From contig JBDRTU010000027.1 in the NCBI GenBank assembly GCA_043823825.1, forward strand, positions 1-21,908: a stretch of DNA of 21,908 nucleotides, read 5' to 3'. The notes under the pieces were generated by a model. The model made no database searches, was not told the origin of the DNA, and saw only the letters and a list, made by a program, of their open reading frames with translations. Below, one piece after another: positions 8,293 through 15,127 of this stretch (positions within the stretch are counted from its first letter, which is position 1; every line of letters begins with the position of its first letter). Source of the stretch: JBDRTU01 sp043823825. Its GTDB lineage: Bacteria > Patescibacteriota > Patescibacteriia > Veblenbacterales > UBA10138. Made by a program: the position numbers and the translations under genes.

Positions 8293-8329
8293 AATGCTCG
8301 ACTTACTTTTGTAAGATCGGGCATTTTTT
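8293..8329 (+). terminator. Rho-independent terminator of the lectin-lipase gene
   Basis: A long hairpin starts 17 bases after the stop codon: AATGCTCGA and CTTAC pair with GTAAG and TCGGGCATT, with one bulged A, one G-T pair and a TTTT loop. A T run follows directly. Confidence 0.9.
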
Positions 8330-8442
8330 AATTAACTGACTAGTATTGAAATAAAGTACTGCCAGCTCTATTAAATATTTTTAATTTAAAAAACTTGTCC
8401 AATCCATGTTTAAGTTTTGAGACTTTTCTAACAACCAATTTC

Positions 8443-8448
8443 TATAAT
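8443..8448 (+). promoter_or_regulatory. Possible -10 box of purF
   Basis: A perfect TATAAT lies about 83 bases before the purF start codon. The best upstream hexamer, TTGAGA at 8417-8422, is 20 bases away, which is longer than ideal. This is the only promoter-like element I see between the lipase terminator and purF. Confidence 0.4.
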
Positions 8449-8530
8449 TGACTAACTAATAAAAAATTGATAAGCTTGATAACTAAAAAGAAAAAAACTG
8501 ATGTTTAAAAATTTAAAAAAGGAGCACATA

Positions 8531-10042
8531 ATGTGTGGAATTATCGGTTATATTAGTAAGGATAAACAGGCTTCAACCTATGCCTATGTGGGCCTGCTGC
8601 AATTACAGCACCGCGGCAAAGAAGGCGCGATGATCGCTACTATGGTTTCAGATCAAACTTATTGCTTAGAAGGCGGACGCGGTGAATTAGGCATGGCCTT
8701 TATTGTTCCTAATTCACGAGACCTGCGCGCCAAGCTAATCGCAGATTTACAAAAGGAAAACATTGGAGAGGATTTTCAAGGAGAATTCCCTCCGCCTTCA
8801 ATTAAAGCCATGGCCGGAAATGTGGCTTTGGGTCATACCCGTTATGGCACCGCAGGGCAGACTACTCGCTACAACCTTCAGCCCATACCAGGGAAATTTA
8901 ATAACAATATTTTTTTTATTGCGCATAATGGCAACCTGGTAAATACGCGCGAATTGTGTACCACTACCAAAAGTCCTGACGGATGCTCTGACACCAGGGT
9001 AATTGCTGATCTTATTTCCCAAAGCCAAGCCGCCACTTTTACTAATGCGATTTTGGAAGTACTGCCTCGGCTGAAGGGCGCCTTAAGTCTAGTATTAATG
9101 CACGACAGTAAGCTTTATGTCGCCCGCGGCAGCTTTGGCTTTCACCCTTTGCAAATCGGCAAACGCGATAATGATTGGATAGTGGCTTCAGAAAGCTGCG
9201 CTTTCTCGGCCTTGGACGCTAAATTATGGCGCGACGTACAACCCGGAGAATTAATAGTAATATCCAGTGACGGACCAAGTGATCCGATCCAGTGGGCTGA
9301 GCCAAATCTGAAAATAGATATTTTTGAGTATATTTATTTTTTGCGTCCCGATAGTGTAGTGCAGGGCGTGGAAGCAGGCGCAGCACGGCGTTTAATGGGT
9401 AAGTATTTAGCGCAAGAACACCCTTTAGATGTTGATATTATAATGCCAGTTCCAGATTCGGGAAATGAGGCTGCGTTGGGTTACTGGACAGAGCTTTTCC
9501 AAAACTCCGCCATAATCAATAAACCAGTGTTAGATCCTTGGGCCCTATTTCGGCCTCACACAGTATCCAGAACCTTTATTGAACCAATTGCTGAGGACCG
9601 CAGCCGTTTTATTAAGCTGAAATTTAATCCGCGATCACAGGTGAAAGGTAAACGAATACTTTTAGTTGATGACAGTATTGTTAGGGGCAGCACTACAAAA
9701 ATGTTGGTTACTTTGCTTAAACGAGCTGGGGCGACCGAAGTTTCTCTAGTCGTAACTTCGTCCCCTTATTATTTTCCTGATTTTTACGGAATTGATACTT
9801 ATCGAGTGAAAAATGAAATAATTGCTCGCGGTATCCCGGGCGATGATACGGAAGTGGCAGCTAAAATTGCCGAAATGTTGGGCTTAAAAGATCTTGGCTA
9901 CTTAAGTCTTAAAAAAACCATTCAGGCAATTTTGGACGCTAACCCTGATTCTGGCTTAACCAAGGACAGTTTTTATACCGGAGTTTTTTCTGGTGAATAT
10001 CCGGCCGGTGTGGGTGATTTTGCATCTGTGCTTCAAAACTAA
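8531..10042 (+). CDS. purF: Amidophosphoribosyltransferase (glutamine PRPP amidotransferase)
   Basis: This is the first enzyme of de novo purine synthesis: glutamine plus PRPP gives 5-phosphoribosylamine. The start is placed at 8531, not at the earlier in-frame ATG at 8501, because AAGGAG ends 6 bases upstream and because Cys2 must become the N-terminal nucleophile. The 503 residues match the usual length (about 500). The class II glutaminase domain (2-240) shows LQHRG (25-29), GHTRYGTAG (101-109), AHNGNLVN (131-138) and the SDT at 153-155. The PRTase domain shows MPVPDSG (305-311) and the PRPP loop VDDSIVRGST (379-388). FYGID at 418-422 follows Asp instead of the common Cys, and the C-terminal CFTGxYP motif is VFSGEYP; there is no sign of the Fe-S cluster of Bacillus-type enzymes. 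No other purine gene is nearby, so a role outside the complete pathway is possible. Confidence 0.92.
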   Translation: MCGIIGYISKDKQASTYAYVGLLQLQHRGKEGAMIATMVSDQTYCLEGGRGELGMAFIVPNSRDLRAKLIADLQKENIGEDFQGEFPPPSIKAMAGNVALGHTRYGTAGQTTRYNLQPIPGKFNNNIFFIAHNGNLVNTRELCTTTKSPDGCSDTRVIADLISQSQAATFTNAILEVLPRLKGALSLVLMHDSKLYVARGSFGFHPLQIGKRDNDWIVASESCAFSALDAKLWRDVQPGELIVISSDGPSDPIQWAEPNLKIDIFEYIYFLRPDSVVQGVEAGAARRLMGKYLAQEHPLDVDIIMPVPDSGNEAALGYWTELFQNSAIINKPVLDPWALFRPHTVSRTFIEPIAEDRSRFIKLKFNPRSQVKGKRILLVDDSIVRGSTTKMLVTLLKRAGATEVSLVVTSSPYYFPDFYGIDTYRVKNEIIARGIPGDDTEVAAKIAEMLGLKDLGYLSLKKTIQAILDANPDSGLTKDSFYTGVFSGEYPAGVGDFASVLQN

Positions 10043-10048
10043 TAAATC

Positions 10049-10080
10049 AAGCCCAAGGCCATAAAACGCTTTGGGCTTTT
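10049..10080 (+). terminator. Rho-independent terminator of purF
   Basis: AAGCCCAA (10049-10056) pairs perfectly with TTGGGCTT (10071-10078) around a 14-base loop and is followed by a short T run. It begins 6 bases after the stop codon. Confidence 0.85.
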
Positions 10081-10095
10081 CATAATTAGTTCAGG

Positions 10096-10125
10096 TTGAC
10101 AAACACCGCCAAGTAATGCTAATGT
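10096..10125 (+). promoter_or_regulatory. Possible promoter of the small membrane protein gene
   Basis: A perfect TTGACA (10096-10101) lies 82 bases before the start codon at 10178. The -10 is poor: TAATGT at 18 bases spacing is the best candidate. It is the only promoter-like sequence between the purF terminator and the gene. Confidence 0.35.
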
Positions 10126-10177
10126 GATGTGAATAAAACTTAATAAACAAAAATTGAATATTAAAAAGGAAAAAAAT

Positions 10178-10558
10178 ATGAATGATAGTATTTTAGTAGT
10201 TTCTATTTTGTTATATGCCGTGGGTGTATTTGCAAAGCATAAATCAACCACCAATGTTGAATTATCAAAAAAATTAACATCAGCTGGTTTATTTTTACTC
10301 GCCAATATTACCATCTATGCAGTTTGGATTCTTTCCCCTTTGCCAACCCCATTGCAAGAAGGTTCTATTATTATGAACATTTTAGACTTTCTTTTGATTC
10401 TACCGGCAATAATTGGGGCATTCTGCTTTTTTGTTTATTTATATGAAATCATTAAATACAAAGAAAAAGAATATGAACACTACATAACAATTTCTATTTT
10501 ATTTTTATTAATTAGCTGGCTCTATCCAACATTAAGAATCTTCATAGCCAAGCTATAA
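10178..10558 (+). CDS. Small membrane protein of unknown function, about four membrane segments
   Basis: I do not recognise this 126-residue protein. Hydrophobic stretches fall at about residues 3-19, 33-52, 66-90 and 99-123, with a lysine-rich loop (YKEKEYEH) between the last two. The start at 10178 is preferred over the in-frame ATG at 10154 because AAAGGA ends 7 bases upstream of 10178 and the extra residues would be a lysine-rich, unstructured lead. The gene stands alone between two terminators that share the same AAGCCCAA/TTGGGCTT stem. There are no conserved charged residues inside the membrane segments that would suggest a transporter. Confidence 0.7.
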   Translation: MNDSILVVSILLYAVGVFAKHKSTTNVELSKKLTSAGLFLLANITIYAVWILSPLPTPLQEGSIIMNILDFLLILPAIIGAFCFFVYLYEIIKYKEKEYEHYITISILFLLISWLYPTLRIFIAKL

Positions 10559-10581
10559 TTAATTAAAACAGATTCAGTCTT

Positions 10582-10608
10582 AAGCCCAAATTTTATTTTG
10601 GGCTTTTT
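10582..10608 (+). terminator. Rho-independent terminator of the 126-residue membrane protein gene
   Basis: AAGCCCAAA (10582-10590) pairs with TTTGGGCTT (10597-10605) around a 6-base loop and runs into TTT. The stem has almost the same sequence as the purF terminator. Confidence 0.9.
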
Positions 10609-10610
10609 AA

Positions 10611-10685
10611 TTTACTCCGCACCCGGTCCTGAAGAACGGAGTATTATGGGTATTGCAGTTTACTCCTGCTTTAATTAGTAAGGAG
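10611..10685 (+). promoter_or_regulatory. Chain of alternative pairing segments upstream of the thioredoxin-CcdA gene
   Basis: Four short segments can pair in competing ways: TACTCCG (10613-10619) with CGGAGTA (10637-10643); GGAGTA (10638-10643) with TACTCC (10661-10666); CTCCT (10663-10667) with AGGAG (10681-10685). TTTACTCC occurs twice, 48 bases apart. The layout recalls an attenuator, but there is no terminator stem or T run and the distance to the start codon at 10772 is 86 bases, so the role is open. Confidence 0.3.
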
Positions 10686-10771
10686 CCGCACTTGAATAAA
10701 TTAAAAATATTAAGTAAGATGAATAACAGAATTAATCAACACTAAGCAAAGTAATTTACTGATAAATAATT

Positions 10772-11992
10772 ATGAATAAACTCAAGTTTGTATTGTTTGT
10801 TTTACTGCTAATGGTGACAACTTTAATACCCGGCTATTCTGCGTCAGCCGCTACTCCTGTCAACGCCTATTTGTTTTGGGGAGATGGCTGTCCTCATTGT
10901 GAAAAAGAATTGAATTTTTTTAAAAACCACCTATTAGAAAAATACAACGATCTGCACTTATATGATTTTGAAATTTACTACGACCGTGATAATGCTCTGC
11001 TGTTACAAAAAGTAGCTGAAACTTACAACATACAAAGAGTAGGTGTGCCTTTGTTAATTATCGGTAACTACCCTTTTGTTGGCTATGATGAAAAACAAAC
11101 CCCCACACAAATAGAAAATAAAATAAAAGAGTGTATGGTTAATACCTGCCCAGACCCCTTGGCTGAATTGCTGGACATTACGCCAACCGAACCTGATAAT
11201 GAACCGGCGGCGGAATTATCAGACGAAAATCAAAACAGCCAGCCAGTCAAAAATATTAAACTGCCATGGGGCGGCGAAGTAAATGTGTATAGTTTTTCTT
11301 TACCAGCTCTCACGGTTATTTTAGGTTTGTTAGACGGCTTTAATCCTTGTGCAATGTGGACTTTACTGTTTTTGATTAGTTTACTTCTGGGAATGAGCAA
11401 TCGAAAGAAAATGTGGATTTTGGGCACTACTTTTATTGCTGCATCAGCTGCTGTTTATTACTTATTTATGGCTGCCTGGCTTAATTTATTTTTGTTTTTA
11501 GGCTGGCTGATTTGGATTAGGATTGCGATTGGTTTTATTGCTATTTTAGCAGGAATCTACAGTATTAGAGAATTTATTATTAATAAAGATGCTAGTTGTA
11601 AAATTGGTGACTTAGAACAAAAACAAAAAACTCGGGAAAAAATCAAGCAAGCTCTGCAACAAAATAAACTCTGGCTGGCAATTGTGAGTATAGTAGTTCT
11701 GGCTGTAGCTGTTAATTTAATAGAACTGCTTTGTTCCGCGGGACTACCGGCTATTTATACGCAAGTTTTAACTTTAAGCCAACTATTAACTTCGCAATAT
11801 TATCTTTACCTTCTGTTGTATATTTTCTTTTTTATGCTGGATGATATGTTTATTTTTGTGTTAGCAATGATTACTTTACAAACAACAGGTATGACTACTA
11901 AATACACCAAAGCTTCCCGGCTGATTGGGGGTTTATTAATGCTTCTGATAGGTTTATTACTTCTCTTCCGCCCTGATTGGCTAAAATTTTAA
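10772..11992 (+). CDS. Thioredoxin-like domain fused to a CcdA/DsbD-like membrane domain
   Basis: The 406-residue protein has a signal peptide (about 1-27, ending SASAA), then an extracytoplasmic thioredoxin-like domain with the redox motif Cys40-Pro-His-Cys43 and the family cis-proline in GVP (91-93). A Glu/Pro-rich linker (about 136-160) leads to a membrane domain with about six segments. Its first segment has DGFNPC with Cys193 and a later one ELLC with Cys321, the positions expected for the thiol pair of CcdA/DsbD electron carriers. Such proteins carry reducing power from cytoplasmic thioredoxin to periplasmic or cell-surface disulfides. The order is the reverse of DsbD, whose thioredoxin domain is C-terminal. 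Extra cysteines 121, 126 and 276 are of unknown use. No Shine-Dalgarno precedes the ATG. The gene stands alone and ends in a strong terminator. Confidence 0.82.
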   Translation: MNKLKFVLFVLLLMVTTLIPGYSASAATPVNAYLFWGDGCPHCEKELNFFKNHLLEKYNDLHLYDFEIYYDRDNALLLQKVAETYNIQRVGVPLLIIGNYPFVGYDEKQTPTQIENKIKECMVNTCPDPLAELLDITPTEPDNEPAAELSDENQNSQPVKNIKLPWGGEVNVYSFSLPALTVILGLLDGFNPCAMWTLLFLISLLLGMSNRKKMWILGTTFIAASAAVYYLFMAAWLNLFLFLGWLIWIRIAIGFIAILAGIYSIREFIINKDASCKIGDLEQKQKTREKIKQALQQNKLWLAIVSIVVLAVAVNLIELLCSAGLPAIYTQVLTLSQLLTSQYYLYLLLYIFFFMLDDMFIFVLAMITLQTTGMTTKYTKASRLIGGLLMLLIGLLLLFRPDWLKF

Positions 11993-12019
11993 TAAAACAA
12001 CAGTTGGTTTTATAAACTA

Positions 12020-12053
12020 AAACATCTCAAAATCTTTTTTTTGGGATGTTTTT
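12020..12053 (+). terminator. Rho-independent terminator of the thioredoxin-CcdA gene
   Basis: A 13-base arm at 12020-12032 pairs with 12039-12051 (one G-T pair) around a 6-base loop and runs into further T residues. It starts 27 bases after the stop codon. Confidence 0.9.
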
Positions 12054-12278
12054 ACATCGCCTTACTCAAAAGATGACAAGATAAATGATAAAAACTCCAA
12101 AATTAACTTTGAGATTTCTATATCCTCTTCTACCAGCCAAATTAGAAATTTAAAAATAATACTTTCTAATTTAGGTAAATAGGAAAAAGAGGCTTGGGGT
12201 TTGTTATCCTATTTCCACTGCAAGAAAGAACAAGCGGCATCCTACTTCACCACGCCACTATATTACTCCTCAGCCCAA
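12054..12278. other. Gene-free stretch with nested inverted repeats
   Basis: I find no convincing protein gene here. The stretch holds AAATTAGAAA (12139-12148) with TTTCTAATTT (12163-12172), a perfect 10-base inverted repeat; around it CCTCTT (12124-12129) can pair with AAGAGG (12187-12192); and AAATAGGA (12177-12184) is the reverse complement of TCCTATTT (12207-12214), which competes with the outer pair. This could be a structured RNA, the 3' trailer of the tRNA transcript, or unselected AT-rich repeats. No match to SRP RNA, tmRNA or RNase P RNA motifs that I know was seen. Confidence 0.35.
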
Positions 12279-12349
12279 CTGGGAGACATGGATTCGAACC
12301 ATGATTACCTGCTCCAGAGGCAGGTGTCCTACCATTAGACGATCTCCCA
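12279..12349 (-). tRNA. tRNA-Gln, anticodon CUG
   Basis: The minus strand folds into a complete 71-base cloverleaf. The acceptor TGGGAGA pairs with TCTCCCA, followed by discriminator G. The D stem is GTCT/GGAC with a 7-base AATGGTA loop, the anticodon stem CCTGC/GCAGG surrounds loop CTCTGGA, the variable loop is 4 bases, and the T stem CATGG/CCATG carries the TTCGAAT loop. The anticodon CTG reads the Gln codon CAG; the U1-A72 pair and G73 agree with glutamine identity. The CCA end is not encoded (GTT follows), so a CCA-adding enzyme is needed. Confidence 0.95.
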
Positions 12350-12381
12350 GCAAGACTGACGAATTTTTAAGTGCTGCCACA

Positions 12382-12409
12382 ATAATATGGAATTATATAT
12401 ACACAACAA
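12382..12409 (-). promoter_or_regulatory. Possible promoter of tRNA-Gln
   Basis: On the minus strand TTGTTG (12409-12404) is 16 bases from TATTAT (12387-12382). Transcription would start near 12375, about 25 bases before the mature tRNA 5' end at 12349. Confidence 0.4.
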
Positions 12410-12435
12410 TGCGTGATGGTGGCGGGGAAAGTTAG

Positions 12436-12456
12436 ACCTTCCTGCGGCAGGCAGGT
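12436..12456. repeat. GC-rich 21-base imperfect palindrome
   Basis: The sequence ACCTTCCTGC-G-GCAGGCAGGT is a palindrome with a single mismatched pair and a one-base centre. It lies in AT-rich non-coding DNA between dnaX and tRNA-Gln. The short CCTGC/GCAGG units look like an iterated intergenic palindrome, but only one copy is present here. No T run follows. Confidence 0.5.
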
Positions 12457-12559
12457 AATTTCGCAATAATGATTATAAACAAAAAACAAACTCAATTGAG
12501 CGTAACTCATTTATCGCAAAAAATCAAGTTTACCTCCACACTTAATTAAGTATTGGGGT

Positions 12560-14095
12560 TTACTGCTCAACACTGCCACCAAAAGTTGATAACACATTAG
12601 CCAGCAGATCATCTTGTTTAACCACCGTCCCCTTTTTCACTATTGCCTTAAACCTTAAAGGCACCCCTAAAACTTCCTTAAGCGCCTGCTCAATTATCGC
12701 TTGTATTTTAGAATTATTAACACGCTCCAAGTGAAGTTTATAACCAAACTCAACTATCAGATTAGAGCCCTCCAGTTTAACCGGCTCGGCCACACTTAAA
12801 ATAAATGATAATGAGTTGTTATAAGCCTTTAGTTTATCAATTAAGGCGGTCCAGCTTTTTTGAATTTGTTCTAGTGATACATCGGTTGATACATCGGTTA
12901 GATTATTTTGCATGCTTGGTGATTTAGACGCAACTGACGCATGATCTTTACTAATAGAAGGTATTTGGTTATTTTGATCTGCTATTTTGGAATTACCTTG
13001 CTTTTGTTCGCAAATAGCAACCAGCGCCAGTTCAAATGGTAATTGAGTAATTTCGCTTTGTTTACCATAAGCCAAGATTTTTAGCCACTCTTCTAACATT
13101 TCTTGCACTCGTAAACTGGTAACTTCACGAGTTAAGTTAGTTAAGACAGTTTCTTGCTCCTGGACTAAGTCAAAAGAAGAAAATTGCGTTAATCCCCCAC
13201 CCAATTTAATCAGTAATAATTTTCTTAATAACTCAGTGATTTGTTGATGCAGATAACCTAAGTCGCCACCTTCTTCAAAAAAAGAATTAATTTTTTCGAG
13301 CGCCTCAGCTGTATTGCGTTCTACCATATTTTTAACTAACCCAAGTGCCACTTCTAAATCAGAGCGCGGTAAAACCAGACTGGCCTCGCGTCCAGTTATC
13401 TTTTTTTCTCCCAGCGACAATAATTTTCCCAAAGTGCTTTCGGCGTCACGACTGGAACCGCCGGCTAGACGAGCAATTTCTTCTAATACATTCCGTTCCA
13501 CCTTCAAACCTTCAGCTAGCGCGATTTTTTCCAATCGAGGCACCAAATCTTTCATGGTCACCTTGTGAAAATCAAAACGTTGACAGCGAGAAATAATTGT
13601 TTCTGGTAATTTATGCACTTCGGTAGTAGCTAACACAAAAATTGTGTGTAGTGGTGGTTCCTCTAAAGTTTTCAGTAGTGCATTAAAAGCTTCGGCAGTT
13701 AGCATATGCACCTCGTCTATAATAACCACTTTGTAATGTGAGGAAATTGGGCCGTAGGGAATGTGCTGTTTTATTTCACGTATATCATCAATACGACGAT
13801 TAGAGGCAGCATCAATTTCCAATAAATCTAAAGAAGTTCCTCCTTTAATAGATTCGCAAGAATCACAAGCGCCACAAGCTTCGCTTTGTCCTTTCTTGCG
13901 CTTCTGACAATTTAGGGCTTTAGCTAAAAGCCGAGCCATAGTAGTCTTGCCAATTCCCCTCATACCGCAAAAAAGATAAGCGTGTACAACCTTATCACTA
14001 GTAATCTCGGTTTGCAGGGTTTTAGTAACGTGATCTTGCCCGACAATATCTGAAAAAAACTGCGGTCGGTACTTTCGATAAAGCGTAGTAGTCAT
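12560..14095 (-). CDS. dnaX: DNA polymerase III subunit gamma/tau (clamp-loader ATPase)
   Basis: The 511-residue protein is the AAA+ subunit that loads the sliding clamp onto primed DNA. Walker A is GMRGIGKT (44-51). The zinc module has Cys63, Cys74, Cys77 and Cys80, as in bacterial DnaX. The DnaX hallmark EIDAASN is at 93-99, Walker B VIIDEVH at 124-130, and the SRC motif with the arginine finger at 169-171. Domain III follows to about 360. A Ser/Asn-rich linker (about 375-405) joins a C-terminal domain (about 405-495) resembling the short tau-like tail of Firmicutes DnaX. At 511 residues it is shorter than E. coli tau (643). I see no slippery A run for a programmed frameshift to make gamma. 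The promoter ends 11 bases before the ATG and no Shine-Dalgarno is present, which predicts a nearly leaderless mRNA. Confidence 0.95.
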   Translation of the reverse strand: MTTTLYRKYRPQFFSDIVGQDHVTKTLQTEITSDKVVHAYLFCGMRGIGKTTMARLLAKALNCQKRKKGQSEACGACDSCESIKGGTSLDLLEIDAASNRRIDDIREIKQHIPYGPISSHYKVVIIDEVHMLTAEAFNALLKTLEEPPLHTIFVLATTEVHKLPETIISRCQRFDFHKVTMKDLVPRLEKIALAEGLKVERNVLEEIARLAGGSSRDAESTLGKLLSLGEKKITGREASLVLPRSDLEVALGLVKNMVERNTAEALEKINSFFEEGGDLGYLHQQITELLRKLLLIKLGGGLTQFSSFDLVQEQETVLTNLTREVTSLRVQEMLEEWLKILAYGKQSEITQLPFELALVAICEQKQGNSKIADQNNQIPSISKDHASVASKSPSMQNNLTDVSTDVSLEQIQKSWTALIDKLKAYNNSLSFILSVAEPVKLEGSNLIVEFGYKLHLERVNNSKIQAIIEQALKEVLGVPLRFKAIVKKGTVVKQDDLLANVLSTFGGSVEQ

Positions 14096-14106
14096 AAAGT
14101 ACTACT

Positions 14107-14136
14107 ATTGTAAACCACCCAAGCACAGTTTGGCAA
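14107..14136 (-). promoter_or_regulatory. Promoter of dnaX
   Basis: On the minus strand TTGCCA (14136-14131) is 18 bases from TACAAT (14112-14107). The -10 box ends 11 bases before the dnaX ATG, so the leader is about 4-5 bases. It lies in the 57-base gap after the upstream gene, so dnaX can be transcribed separately from it. Confidence 0.7.
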
Positions 14137-14152
14137 CTAGTAAATGATCCCT

Positions 14153-14839
14153 TTAAATTTCTATACTGTCACTACCAGCCACTACTTTATCTAAAACACT
14201 ACTAGTTTTTGCCTTGCCGCGACGTTTAGTCTTGGTTGGTTTTTCCGGTGTAATTTCTTCGGAAGGTTCAATGGCCAAAGGATCTGCTTCTCCTGCGGCG
14301 CTATATTTTTTTATTACGTTTTCTACAGCTGCCCAGGTGGAAGGGGTTCCTTTTGGAACTAAAACCACTACTTCATCGCCAACATCAGCCTTAAAATATG
14401 TAACACTAGCCAATAAAATGCGATAATTTTGTCCCCGCGCCAATACTTGAAATTCCTCTGTCTGCTCGTCTTTAGATAATATACCAACTACTCGTTCACG
14501 CTCTACCGGCCCAATTTGCTTATAAATAAACGAACCGTCAGGACTAATAGTTAGTTTAAGAAGATCACCCTCTACTAATTTTGATTTGGAGGCATAGTTG
14601 GCTGGTACGCTATAAAGTTTACCATCTGGTCCAACCATGTTTTGACCATCAAAAACACCTTCAATGATAACCGCTCCTTGGTCAGTATGCTGTACTGCTG
14701 TAGTCGGTGGCTCAAATTTATGACCCTCCAATGACTCAATACCCAAATTCCTAAGAAGTTGAGTGGCTGTATCTAAATTATTTCTGGCAGCTTCTACTAG
14801 CTGTCTGATTAAGACTAATTTGTTTGATTCTTTTGTCAT
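14153..14839 (-). CDS. Conserved-looking protein of unknown function upstream of dnaX
   Basis: I do not recognise a named family for this 228-residue protein. Residues 1-35 are helical, perhaps a coiled coil (LVEAARNNLDTATQLLRNLG). Residues 50-170 look like two small beta barrels: the first contains GVFDGQNMVGPDGK (61-74) and KSKLVEGDLLKLTI (84-97); the second ends in VGDEVVVLVPKG (152-163). The tail (about 180-215) is Glu/Pro then basic (KTKRRGKAK), suggesting a flexible nucleic-acid-binding end. The barrels recall OB- or KOW-like modules in translation or transcription factors, but this is only an impression. A strong promoter lies 180 bases upstream, giving a long AT-rich leader. No Shine-Dalgarno precedes the ATG. 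dnaX follows by 57 bases with its own promoter. Confidence 0.75.
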   Translation of the reverse strand: MTKESNKLVLIRQLVEAARNNLDTATQLLRNLGIESLEGHKFEPPTTAVQHTDQGAVIIEGVFDGQNMVGPDGKLYSVPANYASKSKLVEGDLLKLTISPDGSFIYKQIGPVERERVVGILSKDEQTEEFQVLARGQNYRILLASVTYFKADVGDEVVVLVPKGTPSTWAAVENVIKKYSAAGEADPLAIEPSEEITPEKPTKTKRRGKAKTSSVLDKVVAGSDSIEI

Positions 14840-15020
14840 ATTTATTTTAGATTAGTATTTATGTAAGCTTACGTTGATTTTTAATGTTGAATACTTAATA
14901 GTTTGTTAAACAGAATTTTATTTTTAAAAAAATTAATTTTCGTTTTAAATTTTTATTATTGATATTTTAAAAATTTGCATTTCATTTTACTCGAAAAATT
15001 TATTTTTATTCAATGGGGTT

Positions 15021-15049
15021 AGTATAAAAAAATTGACCTTACTTGTCAA
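15021..15049 (-). promoter_or_regulatory. Strong promoter upstream of the 228-residue protein gene
   Basis: On the minus strand TTGACA (15049-15044) is exactly 17 bases from TATACT (15026-15021). The predicted start near 15014 leaves about 175 bases of very AT-rich leader before the ATG at 14839. The -35 box lies within a perfect inverted repeat, ATTGAC (15032-15037) and GTCAAT (15045-15050), which could be an operator. Confidence 0.75.
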
Positions 15050-15054
15050 TCATC

Positions 15055-15063
15055 TTATACACA
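15055..15063 (+). promoter_or_regulatory. DnaA-box-like sequence
   Basis: TTATACACA matches the DnaA box consensus TTATNCACA. It is next to about 100 bases of almost pure A and T (14915-15010), the usual setting of an unwinding element. Only one good box is visible, so a chance match remains likely. Confidence 0.3.
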
Positions 15064-15127
15064 CCCCTACACACTGCCGAACAATTATTGTATTCACCTC
15101 ACACAAATTTTTTGCTATTGGTTGGAA

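Noticed and set aside
8501..8530. An earlier in-frame ATG would give PurF an 11-residue lead before the catalytic Cys, like the propeptide of Bacillus PurF.
   Set aside because: AAGGAG sits exactly before the ATG at 8531, none precedes 8501, and the Fe-S ligands of the Bacillus type are absent.
10039..10314. A 91-residue minus-strand frame overlapping the purF terminator.
   Set aside because: It lies across a terminator, a promoter and the start of the 126-residue gene, and has no ribosome site; it is a shadow frame.
12085..12153. A 22-codon frame on the plus strand starting MIKTPK.
   Set aside because: No ribosome site, very short, and it overlaps the inverted repeats.
12225..12278. A second tRNA directly after tRNA-Gln on the minus strand.
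   Set aside because: There is no TTCGAAT-type T loop and no seven-base acceptor pairing; only short fragments resemble a D arm.
12421..12560. A dnaX terminator based on the CTCAATTGAG palindrome near 12491.
   Set aside because: The palindrome has no loop, and the T-rich tract after it is interrupted; too weak to call.
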